Positions 1 through 7,937 of a stretch of DNA of 35,703 nt are shown one piece after another. The number at the start of each line of letters is the position of its first letter. The stretch's first letter is position 1. The position numbers and the translations under genes are program-made. Source of the stretch: Nanobdellota archaeon (lineage in GTDB: Archaea > Nanobdellota > Nanobdellia > Pacearchaeales > GW2011-AR1). The DNA is taken from positions 129,924 through 165,626 of the forward strand of contig JAUSIK010000013.1 of the NCBI GenBank assembly GCA_030648155.1, given 5' to 3'. The notes under the pieces are model-generated. The model was given only the letters and a program-made list of their open reading frames with translations. It did not search any database and was not told the DNA's origin.

Positions 1-105
1 TGTAAGAAATTTGCCGGCAATGAATAATGAGGCTTCTACTTTTTTTGAGTTTTCTTCTTCTTTTGATGTATCAATTTCCTCGAGCGTTTTTTCTGATAAT
101 TCCAT
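1..105 (-). CDS. scpB: ScpB-like segregation/condensation protein, N-terminal fragment
   Basis: Only the first 35 codons are inside the window; the gene runs off the left edge. The start is the ATG at 105. The peptide opens with an acidic/lysine-rich stretch and then ASLFIAGKFLT, which resembles the first winged-helix strand of ScpB proteins (E-A-x-LF-x-A-G-x-x-L). ScpB works with ScpA and SMC in chromosome organisation. The identification rests on this short motif, so it is tentative; another winged-helix protein is possible. A TATA-like sequence lies just upstream, so transcription probably starts close to the ATG, separate from the operon that ends at 163. Confidence 0.5.
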   Translation of the reverse strand, partial: MELSEKTLEEIDTSKEEENSKKVEASLFIAGKFLT

Positions 106-129
106 TTTTAATAAGACTGTATTTTAGGG

Positions 130-146
130 CATATACCTTATATACT
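130..146 (-). promoter_or_regulatory. TATA-like promoter for the ScpB-like gene
   Basis: Read on the minus strand the segment contains AGTATATAAGG followed by TATAT, lying 25 to 40 bases before the ATG at 105. This spacing suits an archaeal TATA box driving a transcript with little or no leader. Confidence 0.45.
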
Positions 147-162
147 TTAAGTTATTTAAGGT

Positions 163-948
163 TTACACTAAAGCGATTAGAAGCCCTTCAATAATTGCTG
201 CAATAATTAACATAGGGACAATTATTTTAACAAATATTTTTAAAGAGGATTTAATATTAATTACTATAAATTCCCTCATTTTTTTATCTGTATAGAAGAA
301 AAGTATTACGAATGGAATAATAATTAATATGCCTAAAATTATAATTATTAATGAATTTAAATATGCAGATATATCTTTTGATTGAGATGCAATTATAGAA
401 TCTACTGCGAACCTTATTATGCCTATGCCTATTAATCCAAGTATTAATGAGGTTGTGCCAAGGGTTTTGAGTGCTTTATTCTTTTTATTTATTGCTCGAT
501 AATTTCTATTTATTTCAACACCTAATCTTAATCCTAGGCCTAATGAAATAAATACTGCTGTTAATTCTATTATTCCATGAGGGAGAAGCCTCCAAAGTTG
601 AAATACACCTACCACTGCAATTGTTCTGTTCATAACATAACCTAAAACTATGCCATTGGTTATGGTGATTATAAGGGGAAATATTCCCAAAAAAATACCT
701 AATACAAGTCCAATGAGAGAACTAAATGCATTATTGAAAAAGATGAATACTATTAGCTCGAGACCAGAGAGGTTTTCTGTTTTATCAATAATATCTCTCA
801 AGAGGTTTCCTACTTCTTGGAGATTTTCTGCATTGATAAAACCTATTAGTGCACTTAGAATGAATAATATTAATATTGATAGAATGTATTTTTTAGATTC
901 TTTTAAATATTCGATTATATCTTTTTTTACAGAGGGTTGTTTCTTCAT
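163..948 (-). CDS. SpoIIM/DUF95 family integral membrane protein
   Basis: 261 residues, almost entirely hydrophobic with about six membrane segments and a basic cytoplasmic N-terminus. The signature of the SpoIIM (DUF95) family is visible: FFNNAFSSLIG, then a glycine-rich segment ending GIFPLIITITNGIVLG, then LLPHGIIELTAVFISLGLG. These proteins are widespread in archaea and bacteria; in sporulating Bacillus SpoIIM is part of the engulfment machinery, but the archaeal role is unknown. The start ATG at 948 overlaps the stop of the rhomboid gene by 4 bases, so the two are probably translationally coupled and form one operon with the TFE-like gene upstream. Function beyond family membership is not supported by the sequence. 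Confidence 0.85.
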   Translation of the reverse strand: MKKQPSVKKDIIEYLKESKKYILSILILFILSALIGFINAENLQEVGNLLRDIIDKTENLSGLELIVFIFFNNAFSSLIGLVLGIFLGIFPLIITITNGIVLGYVMNRTIAVVGVFQLWRLLPHGIIELTAVFISLGLGLRLGVEINRNYRAINKKNKALKTLGTTSLILGLIGIGIIRFAVDSIIASQSKDISAYLNSLIIIILGILIIIPFVILFFYTDKKMREFIVINIKSSLKIFVKIIVPMLIIAAIIEGLLIALV

Positions 949-1634
949 TTAAACATTCTCCTCAATAATTTAACTTTTTTAGTGTATTTTGTTTTTAGAT
1001 AATAACCGTATAATAGTCCAGCTAGAAATCCACCAAAATGAGCTACATTTCCAATTGGAAAATCTCCCGCTATACTTGCTATCCATGTTATTATTAAAAC
1101 TAACGGCACCATTATATATGCTGGAAGTGAAAAAAATGGGAGGAAGATTATCATAAATTTTAATCTTGGAAGAAGCATTACAAATAATCCCGCTATTGCA
1201 AAAATTGCTCCGGAAGCTCCAACCATAAATATTTCGGGACTGCCAAAAATTCTTTCACCAAGCGGAGTATCTCCATATAACAGCGGGAGGAATACAGATA
1301 ATAGACCAGCAAAAATTCCAGAAATTATATAAAACCATAAAAATCTTTTTCTGCCAATTATTTTTTCACTTAAACTGCCAAGAGAGAACAAAACAAACAT
1401 ATTGATAAATAGGTGAAACAAACCCCCGTGAACAAACATATGGGTAATTATAGTCCAAAGATATTTTCCTTCAACTATATTAGTTGGCTTTAGAGCAATG
1501 TACTCAATCTTTCCTAGTGCAAAAAATAAAAATCCAATTAAAGAAAAGATAATATTTACGAGTATCAACCACCCAACTATTGAAAAATTGGATAATCTAT
1601 CCGTTATGTTGGCCGAATATTTTTTATATTTCAT
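945..1634 (-). CDS. Rhomboid-family intramembrane serine protease
   Basis: 229 residues with about six transmembrane segments. Catalytic features are intact: the nucleophile is Ser141 in a GASG motif, the partner is His199 in VAHFGGFLAG, and the oxyanion-type HxxxN is present (HLFINM, Asn78). The conserved loop after the first membrane segment (THMFVHGGLFHL) is also seen. Rhomboids cleave single-pass membrane proteins within or next to the bilayer. Many single-pass surface proteins are encoded elsewhere in this window, but a substrate link is only speculation. The gene starts 4 bases after the TFE-like gene ends and overlaps the SpoIIM gene by 4 bases, so the three are very likely co-transcribed. 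Confidence 0.93.
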   Translation of the reverse strand: MKYKKYSANITDRLSNFSIVGWLILVNIIFSLIGFLFFALGKIEYIALKPTNIVEGKYLWTIITHMFVHGGLFHLFINMFVLFSLGSLSEKIIGRKRFLWFYIISGIFAGLLSVFLPLLYGDTPLGERIFGSPEIFMVGASGAIFAIAGLFVMLLPRLKFMIIFLPFFSLPAYIMVPLVLIITWIASIAGDFPIGNVAHFGGFLAGLLYGYYLKTKYTKKVKLLRRMFK

Positions 1635-1638
1635 AACC

Positions 1639-2373
1639 TTATTTCTTTTTTGATTTTTTAGAGACTTTTTTCACTTTATTTTTAGAGACTTTTTTTGCTT
1701 CTTTTGCCCTCAATTTTTTAAGTTTTTCTCTTTTTTCTTTTCTTTCAGTTTCTTTCTTTTTGACTTCAGCTTTTAATCTTCTTTCTTTATCTTTTTCGCC
1801 TTTCTTTTCAATTTGGCTTAGTTCAACTGAAACTTCTTCTACTAATAATTTAATTTTTGAAATTTCTATTTCAAGGCGGTCTACTTCCTGCTTATTATTC
1901 TTTAACTGCAAAACCTCTCCAGTTTCAGGGGAAATAAAATTATTTTCCAGTGCCTGCTCTTCATTGTATTCCAACGCCGAGGCTGGGCAAAAATAATATC
2001 TTTCTCCTTTTCTTTTTTCCAGTTCTTGCTGTAATTCAATAATTTTAGAAGTTTTTTGATTTTTAAGAAGTTCTAATGCTTTTTTTTCATTTAATGTCCA
2101 GAAATAAGTATACCAACCGCCTTTTTTACTATCTTTTTTTCTTATGAAGTGAACTAGACCTTTATCCGATAGTCTATAGAGCAGATTTCTAGTTTGGTTT
2201 ATTGTCAAGTTTAATTTTTTTGCAATTAAAAATTCATTTACATTTTTTTTCTTATATAATATGTTTACGATTTGCTCTCCAACTTTTCCTATTATGTTAG
2301 AAACTATTTCTTTAATTAAATCAAGCTGCATAATATTATGTAATTTTGCTGGGTTAAAAAGTTTCTCTTTCAT
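1639..2373 (-). CDS. tfe: TFE-like (TFIIE-alpha) transcription initiation factor with degenerate zinc ribbon
   Basis: 244 residues. Residues about 15-105 form a winged-helix domain (VGEQIVNILYKKKNVNEF, then TRNLLYRLSDKGLVHFIRKK) typical of TFE, the archaeal homologue of TFIIE-alpha that helps RNA polymerase open promoters. Residues 105-125 look like the linker helix. The region where TFE normally has a four-cysteine zinc ribbon (residues about 126-156) keeps the surrounding pattern, YYFCP...EEQALENNFISPETGEVL, but has only one cysteine (Cys129); the other three ligand positions are Ala/Ser, Ser and Thr-like. A coiled-coil and a very lysine-rich tail follow (165-244), longer than in usual TFE. 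It is first in an operon with the rhomboid and SpoIIM genes and divergent from the gene at 2432. Confidence 0.8.
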   Translation of the reverse strand: MKEKLFNPAKLHNIMQLDLIKEIVSNIIGKVGEQIVNILYKKKNVNEFLIAKKLNLTINQTRNLLYRLSDKGLVHFIRKKDSKKGGWYTYFWTLNEKKALELLKNQKTSKIIELQQELEKRKGERYYFCPASALEYNEEQALENNFISPETGEVLQLKNNKQEVDRLEIEISKIKLLVEEVSVELSQIEKKGEKDKERRLKAEVKKKETERKEKREKLKKLRAKEAKKVSKNKVKKVSKKSKKK

Positions 2374-2383
2374 TTGTTACTAT

Positions 2384-2413
2384 TATATAATTAATATAAA
2401 CCTATATAAATTA
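2384..2413. promoter_or_regulatory. Divergent TATA boxes between the TFE-like and coiled-coil genes
   Basis: The 58-base gap has overlapping TATA-like sequences on both strands: CCTATATAAATTA at 2401-2413 on the plus strand, centred about 26 bases before the ATG at 2432, and TTTATATTAATTATATAA on the minus strand at 2384-2400, centred about 23 bases before the ATG at 2373. Both spacings suit leaderless or near-leaderless transcripts. Confidence 0.6.
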
Positions 2414-2431
2414 ATTTCCAAGAATAGTTAT

Positions 2432-3136
2432 ATGGTATGGGGAAAAAAAGAGGATAAGAAGCTTTTGCCAGATTTACCGCCTTATAGGCAACCGGCAATT
2501 CCAGTACAACAACCTATGAGGGATGGGAGCCTTCATTTAGAGGATGACGAGGAGACATTCGATGAAAAGCATGAACTTCCTTCTTTTCCAGATTCTTTAA
2601 ATGATAAGGGTTTTTCTCAAGCAGCTATTAAAGATGCAGTTAGCTCGAACTTTGAAGAATCAAGTGTTATTGCTCCGCCGGAAAAGTATCCGAATTATCA
2701 AGATAATGAGCCTGAAAGAATAATGCCGGAAAATAACTCAAAGTTTCAAGCAATAGAAATGGAAGAATGGACTCCTTCTATGAGGGCGGGAGATTCTTTG
2801 CCTATAACAAGAAAGCCTTCAAATATACCTTACAGCCCTATAACTTCTAGCCCTAGGCTTGAAGAGCCTCCTGTAATGAATTATGAAAGGGATGAACCAC
2901 CAAAGAAAGGGGGAAAAAACAGCGATATTTTTGTAAAATTGGATAAATTTTATTCTGCTAGAAAGGCATTGTTCGATGCTCAAGATAAATTACAAGAGAT
3001 TGATGCTTTATTAAGAAAAATTAGGGAGACAAAGTTTCGCGAAGACCAAGAATTAAAATCATGGGAAAATGAACTAACAGGCATTAAAGTTAAGATAAAT
3101 GACGTAGCAATAAATCTTTTTGAGAAAGTAGAATGA
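2432..3136 (+). CDS. Unrecognised protein: proline-rich acidic N-terminus, coiled-coil C-terminus
   Basis: 234 residues from the ATG at 2432. The reading frame stays open further upstream, but that part lies antisense to the TFE-like gene, and the TATA box at 2401-2413 fixes the start near 2432. Residues 1-165 are low-complexity, rich in Pro, Ser, Glu and Asp, and look disordered. From about residue 166 (DIFVKLDKFYSARKAL) to the end is a heptad-like helical region with LQEIDALLRKIRE and ELTGIKVKIND. There is no membrane segment or signal peptide, so it is cytoplasmic. It overlaps the next gene by 4 bases (ATGA), and both encode coiled coils, so they may form a complex. Function unknown. Confidence 0.75.
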   Translation: MVWGKKEDKKLLPDLPPYRQPAIPVQQPMRDGSLHLEDDEETFDEKHELPSFPDSLNDKGFSQAAIKDAVSSNFEESSVIAPPEKYPNYQDNEPERIMPENNSKFQAIEMEEWTPSMRAGDSLPITRKPSNIPYSPITSSPRLEEPPVMNYERDEPPKKGGKNSDIFVKLDKFYSARKALFDAQDKLQEIDALLRKIRETKFREDQELKSWENELTGIKVKINDVAINLFEKVE

Positions 3137-3492
3137 GCTTAGAATATGTTAAATTTTCTGCAAGTGAATCTTTATACGGTGAGAAGAATTTGTTGATAAG
3201 TGAACTTGGAATACTTCAATTTGTGAAGAGGATTAAAAATTATAAAAAATTAAGACAGGAAGAGCTTAATATGAAAATTCTTTTAAAGAAAAAAATGGAT
3301 GAGCTTATTGAAATGCTTAGTATATTAGATAAAATGCTCCCTCATACGAAAATGGCTGGGCTGATTAAGGAGAAAAAACACCATTTGAAAGACAGAATGG
3401 AAGGAATGAGCGAAGACGACAAGGAAAGCTATACACTGGAACAGGAAGTTGAGCGGATTAGAAGAAAGCTCGAGGTTCTTAGAGAGTATTGA
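3133..3492 (+). CDS. Unrecognised coiled-coil protein
   Basis: 119 residues, charged and almost wholly helical, with heptad-like patterns from about residue 30 to the end (KKLRQEELNMKILLKKKMDE; LEQEVERIRRKLEVLREY). There is no membrane segment and no recognisable domain. Its ATG overlaps the TGA of the preceding gene, which implies translational coupling and a shared role. The 3' end overlaps the convergent gene on the minus strand (ending at 3479) by 14 bases. The pair could be structural or scaffolding proteins peculiar to this lineage. Confidence 0.7.
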   Translation: MSLEYVKFSASESLYGEKNLLISELGILQFVKRIKNYKKLRQEELNMKILLKKKMDELIEMLSILDKMLPHTKMAGLIKEKKHHLKDRMEGMSEDDKESYTLEQEVERIRRKLEVLREY

Positions 3493-3943
3493 GATAATTG
3501 TATTTGTTTTTTAGAGAGATAAGTTTTTCAACATTACATTTATAATATTTTTCGTAATTGATATTAGAGGTATTTTCATCAGTATTATCTTTTCTGCATT
3601 GGTTTATCGATGTGTCAATGTCGGACAATAGGTTGTCATTTAAAAGATCTTTTTCATTGAATTTATTTTGGTCGAGATTATTTTCTTTTAATTTTCGAGT
3701 GCATAGGCTAATGCATTCGGGATCTGGAACAATGTTTTTTTGCTCTTTAATTAGAATTTCCTTTACTGGACAGGAAAATTGACAGAGCAAGCTACTGTAA
3801 ACTGCTGATTTATACTCGATTATTTGTTTTTCTTTATTAAGGTGGGAAATGTAAAAAGCTAAAGTCGAAAGCAATAAAATAATAACTGATAGGGATAATA
3901 TGGCATAAAGCCTTTTCTTTTTTATTTTTATTTCAATTGACAT
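3479..3943 (-). CDS. Membrane-anchored extracellular cysteine-containing protein, unrecognised
   Basis: 154 residues. A basic N-terminus (KIKKKRLY) is followed by one hydrophobic segment (about residues 13-32) and then a soluble part that should face outside. That part has paired cysteines in CQFSC and CISLC plus two further single cysteines near the C-terminus, six in all, consistent with disulfides. There is no lipobox. Its 3' end overlaps the convergent coiled-coil gene. No family recognised; the signal-anchor topology and cysteine spacing make it more convincing than a chance frame. Confidence 0.65.
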   Translation of the reverse strand: MSIEIKIKKKRLYAILSLSVIILLLSTLAFYISHLNKEKQIIEYKSAVYSSLLCQFSCPVKEILIKEQKNIVPDPECISLCTRKLKENNLDQNKFNEKDLLNDNLLSDIDTSINQCRKDNTDENTSNINYEKYYKCNVEKLISLKNKYNYLNTL

Positions 3944-4030
3944 ATTTAGAATTCTAAAGGGCTTTATTTAAATTCTTCTTTAAAATGTTATTAATTTAGG
4001 TAGTAAAAATAAGGGGATAGATTTACAAAA

Positions 4031-4042
4031 TATATTTATATA
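4031..4042 (+). promoter_or_regulatory. TATA box for the gene at 4062
   Basis: TATATTTATATA centred about 26 bases before the ATG at 4062, which suits a leaderless transcript. Confidence 0.55.
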
Positions 4043-4061
4043 TTAGAATAGTATTTTATTC

Positions 4062-4430
4062 ATGAGTAAAGATAGAATTGATGTTTTTGCCGTTGAAGAG
4101 TGCGGAGGATATTTTCATGTTCTGTATGGGGAGAATGAGTTGGTTTTATATGAGGGGGGATGTGGTGTCGATAGTCCAAACCTTTTATTAAGATCCCCTT
4201 ATGATGAATTGGCTTCAAGAGTCACCATACCTAGAAGATTATTTGATACTTTAAAGAAAGATATAGAGTACTATAATAGTGAAATAGATAAAAAAATAAC
4301 TAGACATTACGACGAAGACATGGAAAAAGTTGAAGCAAGAATTATTAGGAATGAAAACAGGCTTGCAAGAATTGCTATAAATCAAGGTGTTGATTTAGAG
4401 GATTATCTTGGGTCATATAATGGACTTTAG
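4062..4430 (+). CDS. Unrecognised small soluble protein
   Basis: 122 residues with no membrane segment. The N-terminal half looks beta-rich (GGYFHVLYGENELVLYEGG) and contains two cysteines. The C-terminal half is helical and charged (FDTLKKDIEYYNSEIDKKI, then EARIIRNENRLARIAI). The start is supported by the TATA box about 26 bases upstream. It lies 47 bases before alaS on the same strand, but alaS has its own TATA box. No family recognised. Confidence 0.65.
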   Translation: MSKDRIDVFAVEECGGYFHVLYGENELVLYEGGCGVDSPNLLLRSPYDELASRVTIPRRLFDTLKKDIEYYNSEIDKKITRHYDEDMEKVEARIIRNENRLARIAINQGVDLEDYLGSYNGL

Positions 4431-4447
4431 ATTTGTTGACAGGATAA

Positions 4448-4458
4448 TTTTATAAAAG
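4448..4458 (+). promoter_or_regulatory. TATA box for alaS
   Basis: TTTTATAAAAG centred 25 bases before the alaS ATG at 4478, which suggests a leaderless alaS transcript independent of the gene at 4062. Confidence 0.6.
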
Positions 4459-4477
4459 AGATGTTTCTTTAAAAGGA

Positions 4478-6280
4478 ATGAAAGAAATTAAGACAAGGGA
4501 AGAACTCATTAAAGAATACAATAATTTTTTTAAACGGAAAAAGCATCATGAAATTCCATCTGCATCTTTAATTCCGGAAAACGATCCGACTGTACTTTTT
4601 ACAACGGCTGGAATGCATCCTCTTGTGCCTTACCTTCTTGGTGGGAAGCATCCTTTAGGGAAGAGGCTTGTAAACGTGCAGAAATGCATTAGGACGGGGG
4701 ATATTGATGAAGTAGGGGATGAGGTGCATCATACTTTTTTTGAGATGCTTGGGAATTGGAGTCTAGGAGAATATTTTAAAAAAGAAGCCATACAATATAG
4801 TTACGAATTTTTAACTGAAGTTTTAAAACTTGATAAAGATAGACTTGCTGTAAGTGTATTTGGAGGCGATAAGAGAATTCCTCAATTACCTAGGGATGAA
4901 GAATCATATAAAATCTGGCTAAGCCTAGGAATTCCGAAAGAGAGAATAGCCTTTTTGGAGGGAGGAGTATTAGAGAGCAAAAAAAATTGGTGGGGGCCTG
5001 CTGGAGAGACTGGGCCTTGTGGGCCTGATACCGAGATGTTTTATTGGAGAGTCAAGGAGAAGGCTCCGAAAAAATTTGATCCTGACGATGAACGATGGGT
5101 AGAGATTTGGAATGATGTTTTAATGCAATATGTGAAAGATGAAAAAGGAAATTATAATTTAGCCAAACAAAAAAATGTGGATACGGGAATGGGGGTTGAA
5201 AGAACTGTCGCAGTATTGAATGGATTAACTGATAATTATTTAACATCTATTTTTTTACCTATTATAAATGAGCTTGAAAAAATAAGCGGGAGAAAATATA
5301 AGGGAAATGAAAAGGCGATGAGAGTCATTGCTGACCATTTGAGGGCAAGCGTGTTCATTCTAGGTGATGTAAGGGGTATTAAACCTTCAAATGTTGGACA
5401 GGGCTATGTATTGAGAAGACTAATCAGAAGGGCAATTAGATATGGCCGGCTTATTGGCTTAGAAAATAATTTTACTGTTCACATGGCTAAAATTATACTG
5501 CCTATTTATCACGACTACCAAGAGCTTGCACGGAATCATAAGTTTATTTATGAAAATTTGGAGGAGGAGGAAAATAGATTCAGAGAAACATTAGAGAAGG
5601 GACTAAAAAAATTCAATGAACTAGGGAATGATAAAATTATTTCTGGAAAGGAGGCTTTTTTGCTTTTTCAGAGTTATGGATTTCCAATTGAAATGACAGA
5701 AGAGCTCGCTGAAGAGAGAGGATTGAAAGTAGACTTGGAATCATATAATGAAGAATTTAAGAGGCATCAAGATTTAAGCAGAACAGCCTCTGCAGGGGTT
5801 TTTAAGAGCGGTTTGGCAGATGATTCAGAGGCTGTAAGAAAGCTGCATACAGCAACTCACTTATTAAATGAGGCATTAAGAATTGTTTTAGGAGAAGATG
5901 TAAGGCAGAGAGGGAGTAATATCACTGCTGAAAGATTAAGATTTGATTTTAATTTTTCCAGAAAATTAACATCGGAAGAAATTAAGAAAGTTGAATATTT
6001 AGTTAATGAAAAAATTAAACAGGGATTAGAGGTTGTTAGAGAAGAAATGCCTTTAAACGATGCATTAGGAAGCGGGGCACAGGGAGAATTTGGAATGAAA
6101 TATCCCGAACTTGTTAGTGTTTATACAGTACTAGATAAGAAGGAGAAAAGTGGGTGGTTCAGCAAGGAGATTTGCACTGGCCCACATATTTCTAATACAA
6201 AGGAAATTGGAAACTTTAGGATTATTAAAGAGGAAAGCAGTTCAGCAGGAGTTAGAAGGATAAAGGGAGTCGTTGAGTGA
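4478..6280 (+). CDS. alaS: Alanyl-tRNA synthetase, short bacterial-like form
   Basis: 600 residues, a class II synthetase charging tRNA-Ala. The catalytic core is recognisable from LFTTAGMHPLVPYLLG, NVQKCIRTGDIDEVGD, TFFEMLGNWSLG and DTGMGVERTVAVLNG. The editing domain that clears mischarged Ser/Gly is intact: HTATH (His457, His461) and CTGPH (Cys566, His570) supply the four zinc ligands. It stops right after the editing domain, so the DHHA1/C-Ala region found in most AlaRS of about 870-900 residues is absent. The wording of the core is closer to bacterial, particularly CPR-type, AlaRS than to archaeal AlaRS, so transfer is likely. The tRNA-Ala in this window carries the G3:U70 pair this enzyme family reads. 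Confidence 0.95.
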   Translation: MKEIKTREELIKEYNNFFKRKKHHEIPSASLIPENDPTVLFTTAGMHPLVPYLLGGKHPLGKRLVNVQKCIRTGDIDEVGDEVHHTFFEMLGNWSLGEYFKKEAIQYSYEFLTEVLKLDKDRLAVSVFGGDKRIPQLPRDEESYKIWLSLGIPKERIAFLEGGVLESKKNWWGPAGETGPCGPDTEMFYWRVKEKAPKKFDPDDERWVEIWNDVLMQYVKDEKGNYNLAKQKNVDTGMGVERTVAVLNGLTDNYLTSIFLPIINELEKISGRKYKGNEKAMRVIADHLRASVFILGDVRGIKPSNVGQGYVLRRLIRRAIRYGRLIGLENNFTVHMAKIILPIYHDYQELARNHKFIYENLEEEENRFRETLEKGLKKFNELGNDKIISGKEAFLLFQSYGFPIEMTEELAEERGLKVDLESYNEEFKRHQDLSRTASAGVFKSGLADDSEAVRKLHTATHLLNEALRIVLGEDVRQRGSNITAERLRFDFNFSRKLTSEEIKKVEYLVNEKIKQGLEVVREEMPLNDALGSGAQGEFGMKYPELVSVYTVLDKKEKSGWFSKEICTGPHISNTKEIGNFRIIKEESSSAGVRRIKGVVE

Positions 6281-6316
6281 GCGAAGGTTTAGATATTTTA
6301 AAATTTAGTACTTGGA

Positions 6317-6766
6317 ATGACCTCAGAAAAAAGAGAAGATAGATCAAATAAATTTAATACTTTGAGAGTTCTACGAGGACTTATATTTCCTTTTTTTATA
6401 GTTCATTTTATTTTTTTAGTTTTTTATTATATTAATAAAGACATATCATTAATAAAATTTGTTTCAAAAGGCATTTTAGAATTAGTTTTTAGTATTATTT
6501 TATTTATAACTTTAGGAAAAATAATAAATTCAGATGGGAAGTCTAAGAAAAAAATGTCTAAGACTAAAACGATATTAGTAATTTGGTTTTTTATTATATT
6601 GACCTTTATTATGGCATTTGGAGGTTTTTTGTTTGCTTATCTTTTGTTTCAAACTCAAGGATTTTCTATTCCAGTAGTTTTATTATGTATTTGGGGTATT
6701 TTTTACACGTATCTAGCAATTTACGGAATAGTACTTTTTATAAAAAATTATCATAATTTTAAATAA
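6317..6766 (+). CDS. Four-helix integral membrane protein, unrecognised
   Basis: 149 residues. A charged N-terminus of about 20 residues precedes four hydrophobic segments (about 23-45, 52-75, 90-117 and 122-145), with a lysine-rich loop between the second and third (SDGKSKKKMSKTKT). No conserved catalytic motif is visible and I do not recognise a family. It follows alaS by 36 bases on the same strand and ends one base before the convergent uppP gene. Confidence 0.7.
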   Translation: MTSEKREDRSNKFNTLRVLRGLIFPFFIVHFIFLVFYYINKDISLIKFVSKGILELVFSIILFITLGKIINSDGKSKKKMSKTKTILVIWFFIILTFIMAFGGFLFAYLLFQTQGFSIPVVLLCIWGIFYTYLAIYGIVLFIKNYHNFK

Positions 6767-6767
6767 T

Positions 6768-7535
6768 CTAAATAAAATTTATTACAAGAGCTAAAAGAAG
6801 CAAATAAATTGCGAAATAACGAAGATTTATTCTATTTGAAAGAATTTTTGTATAAGAGAGGTGAAGTACTGGAAGGCCTATAGCAAAAGAAATTAGGGAA
6901 TACCAGATAAATTCTTTTGGGAGAGGGTTGGTTGTTAGAGTTAGGACATTCGCACCTAAGACAATTGGAATTGACAAAAGAAAAGAGAATTTTAGAGCTG
7001 TTTTTTCATTTAGACCTAGAATTAAACCAGATGAAAATGTCGAGCCTGTTCTTGAAATTCCCCTGAATATTGAGAATGATTGAGCCAGACCGATCAGAAT
7101 GGCTGTTTTGGAATTTAGTTTCCCTTTATTTTTGTTTTTATAGTTAAGAGATGCCATGATTAATAATAAGGATGTTATTCCTAATCCTAGCGATATAAGC
7201 GAAAGATTTGAAAGTGTTGATTCTATTAAATTATTGAAGAAGTATCCTACAAGCAGTGCCGGGACAGAGGCTAAAATTAGCAGTATTCCAAGTTTCCCAT
7301 CTGGTGTTTTAAATCTAAAATTTATTAAGTCACGAACAATATTGGTAATGTCTTTGCTAAAATAAACAAAAACTGCCAGTAAGGTCCCTAAATGAAGGGC
7401 TACATTAAATGAAAGAGTATTATCAAAATTTAAGAGTTTTGATGCAAGTATTAAATGACTTGAACTCGAAACTGGAAACCATTCTGTAATACCCTGTATT
7501 ATCGCAATAATTATTGCTTCGGTTATTTGAGGCAT
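6768..7535 (-). CDS. uppP: Undecaprenyl-diphosphatase (UppP/BacA family)
   Basis: 255 residues with about eight membrane segments. The family motifs are present: QGITEWFPVSSSSHL (residues about 14-28), containing the catalytic glutamate and the serine run, and RGISRTGST in the middle, the counterpart of the PGxSRSGxT phosphate-binding motif. The proline is replaced by Arg here. UppP removes a phosphate from C55-type polyprenyl diphosphate to recycle the lipid carrier; in archaea the substrate is probably a dolichol-type diphosphate used in glycan or surface-protein glycosylation. That fits the many N-x-S/T sequons in the giant surface proteins of this window, though the link is inference. The convergent neighbour ends one base away. 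Confidence 0.93.
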   Translation of the reverse strand: MPQITEAIIIAIIQGITEWFPVSSSSHLILASKLLNFDNTLSFNVALHLGTLLAVFVYFSKDITNIVRDLINFRFKTPDGKLGILLILASVPALLVGYFFNNLIESTLSNLSLISLGLGITSLLLIMASLNYKNKNKGKLNSKTAILIGLAQSFSIFRGISRTGSTFSSGLILGLNEKTALKFSFLLSIPIVLGANVLTLTTNPLPKEFIWYSLISFAIGLPVLHLSYTKILSNRINLRYFAIYLLLLALVINFI

Positions 7536-7597
7536 ATAAATTGGCTTAAAAAAGGATTAATAAAATTAATTAATGTTTAGTTTGAATAGTTTTTAAT

Positions 7598-7638
7598 TAA
7601 AATTAAATAAAAAAATAAAAAAATGGCGACTAAGCGCC
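7598..7638 (-). terminator. Hairpin plus T-run after the 57-residue zinc-ribbon gene
   Basis: On the minus strand GGCG-CTTAGT-CGCC (7625-7638) overlaps the TAG stop and is followed directly by several runs of T down to about 7598. This has the form of an intrinsic terminator; in archaea the T-runs alone often suffice. Confidence 0.6.
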
Positions 7639-7803
7639 AATATTTATCCTGCAATCCCAGCACAGTGTACTCTTTTTCTTGCTTTTTTTTGACATGGACT
7701 TTTCTAGGAAGTCTTCCATGCCTTTAGACATATCATAACTTATGTCAAAAAGCTCGCCGCACTGACTGCAGGCTACAGGCATTGTATATCCTTGCATTGC
7801 CAT
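7630..7803 (-). CDS. Small zinc-ribbon protein (57 residues)
   Basis: A 57-residue frame from the ATG at 7803 to TAG at 7630, reading MAMQGYTMPVACSQCGELFD and on to LCWDCRINIGA. Two CxxC knuckles (Cys12/Cys15 and Cys48/Cys51), the second as CWDC, flank a lysine/serine-rich helix, which is a zinc-ribbon layout. It is a paralogue of the next gene (7938-8192), which has CRKC and CWNC in the same order. A TATA box 25 bases upstream supports leaderless expression, and a terminator hairpin overlaps the stop. A nucleic-acid or protein-binding role is typical of such ribbons but cannot be narrowed. Confidence 0.8.
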   Translation of the reverse strand: MAMQGYTMPVACSQCGELFDISYDMSKGMEDFLEKSMSKKSKKKSTLCWDCRINIGA

Positions 7804-7823
7804 ACTTATTGAATAATTAAATT

Positions 7824-7834
7824 ATTTATATAGA
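7824..7834 (-). promoter_or_regulatory. TATA box for the 57-residue zinc-ribbon gene
   Basis: Minus-strand CTATATAAAT centred 25 bases before the ATG at 7803. Confidence 0.6.
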
Positions 7835-7937
7835 TACATTGTACTAAATTATATGTTTTTTAGAATGTTATAAGCTTATATAGAGAGTCACTAGAACGAG
7901 ACATAGAATCACTTTTGAGGGATAAGTGAAAAAATAT

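Noticed and set aside
2261..2431. Upstream extension of the coiled-coil gene
   Set aside because: It lies antisense to the TFE-like gene and upstream of the TATA box that supports the ATG at 2432.
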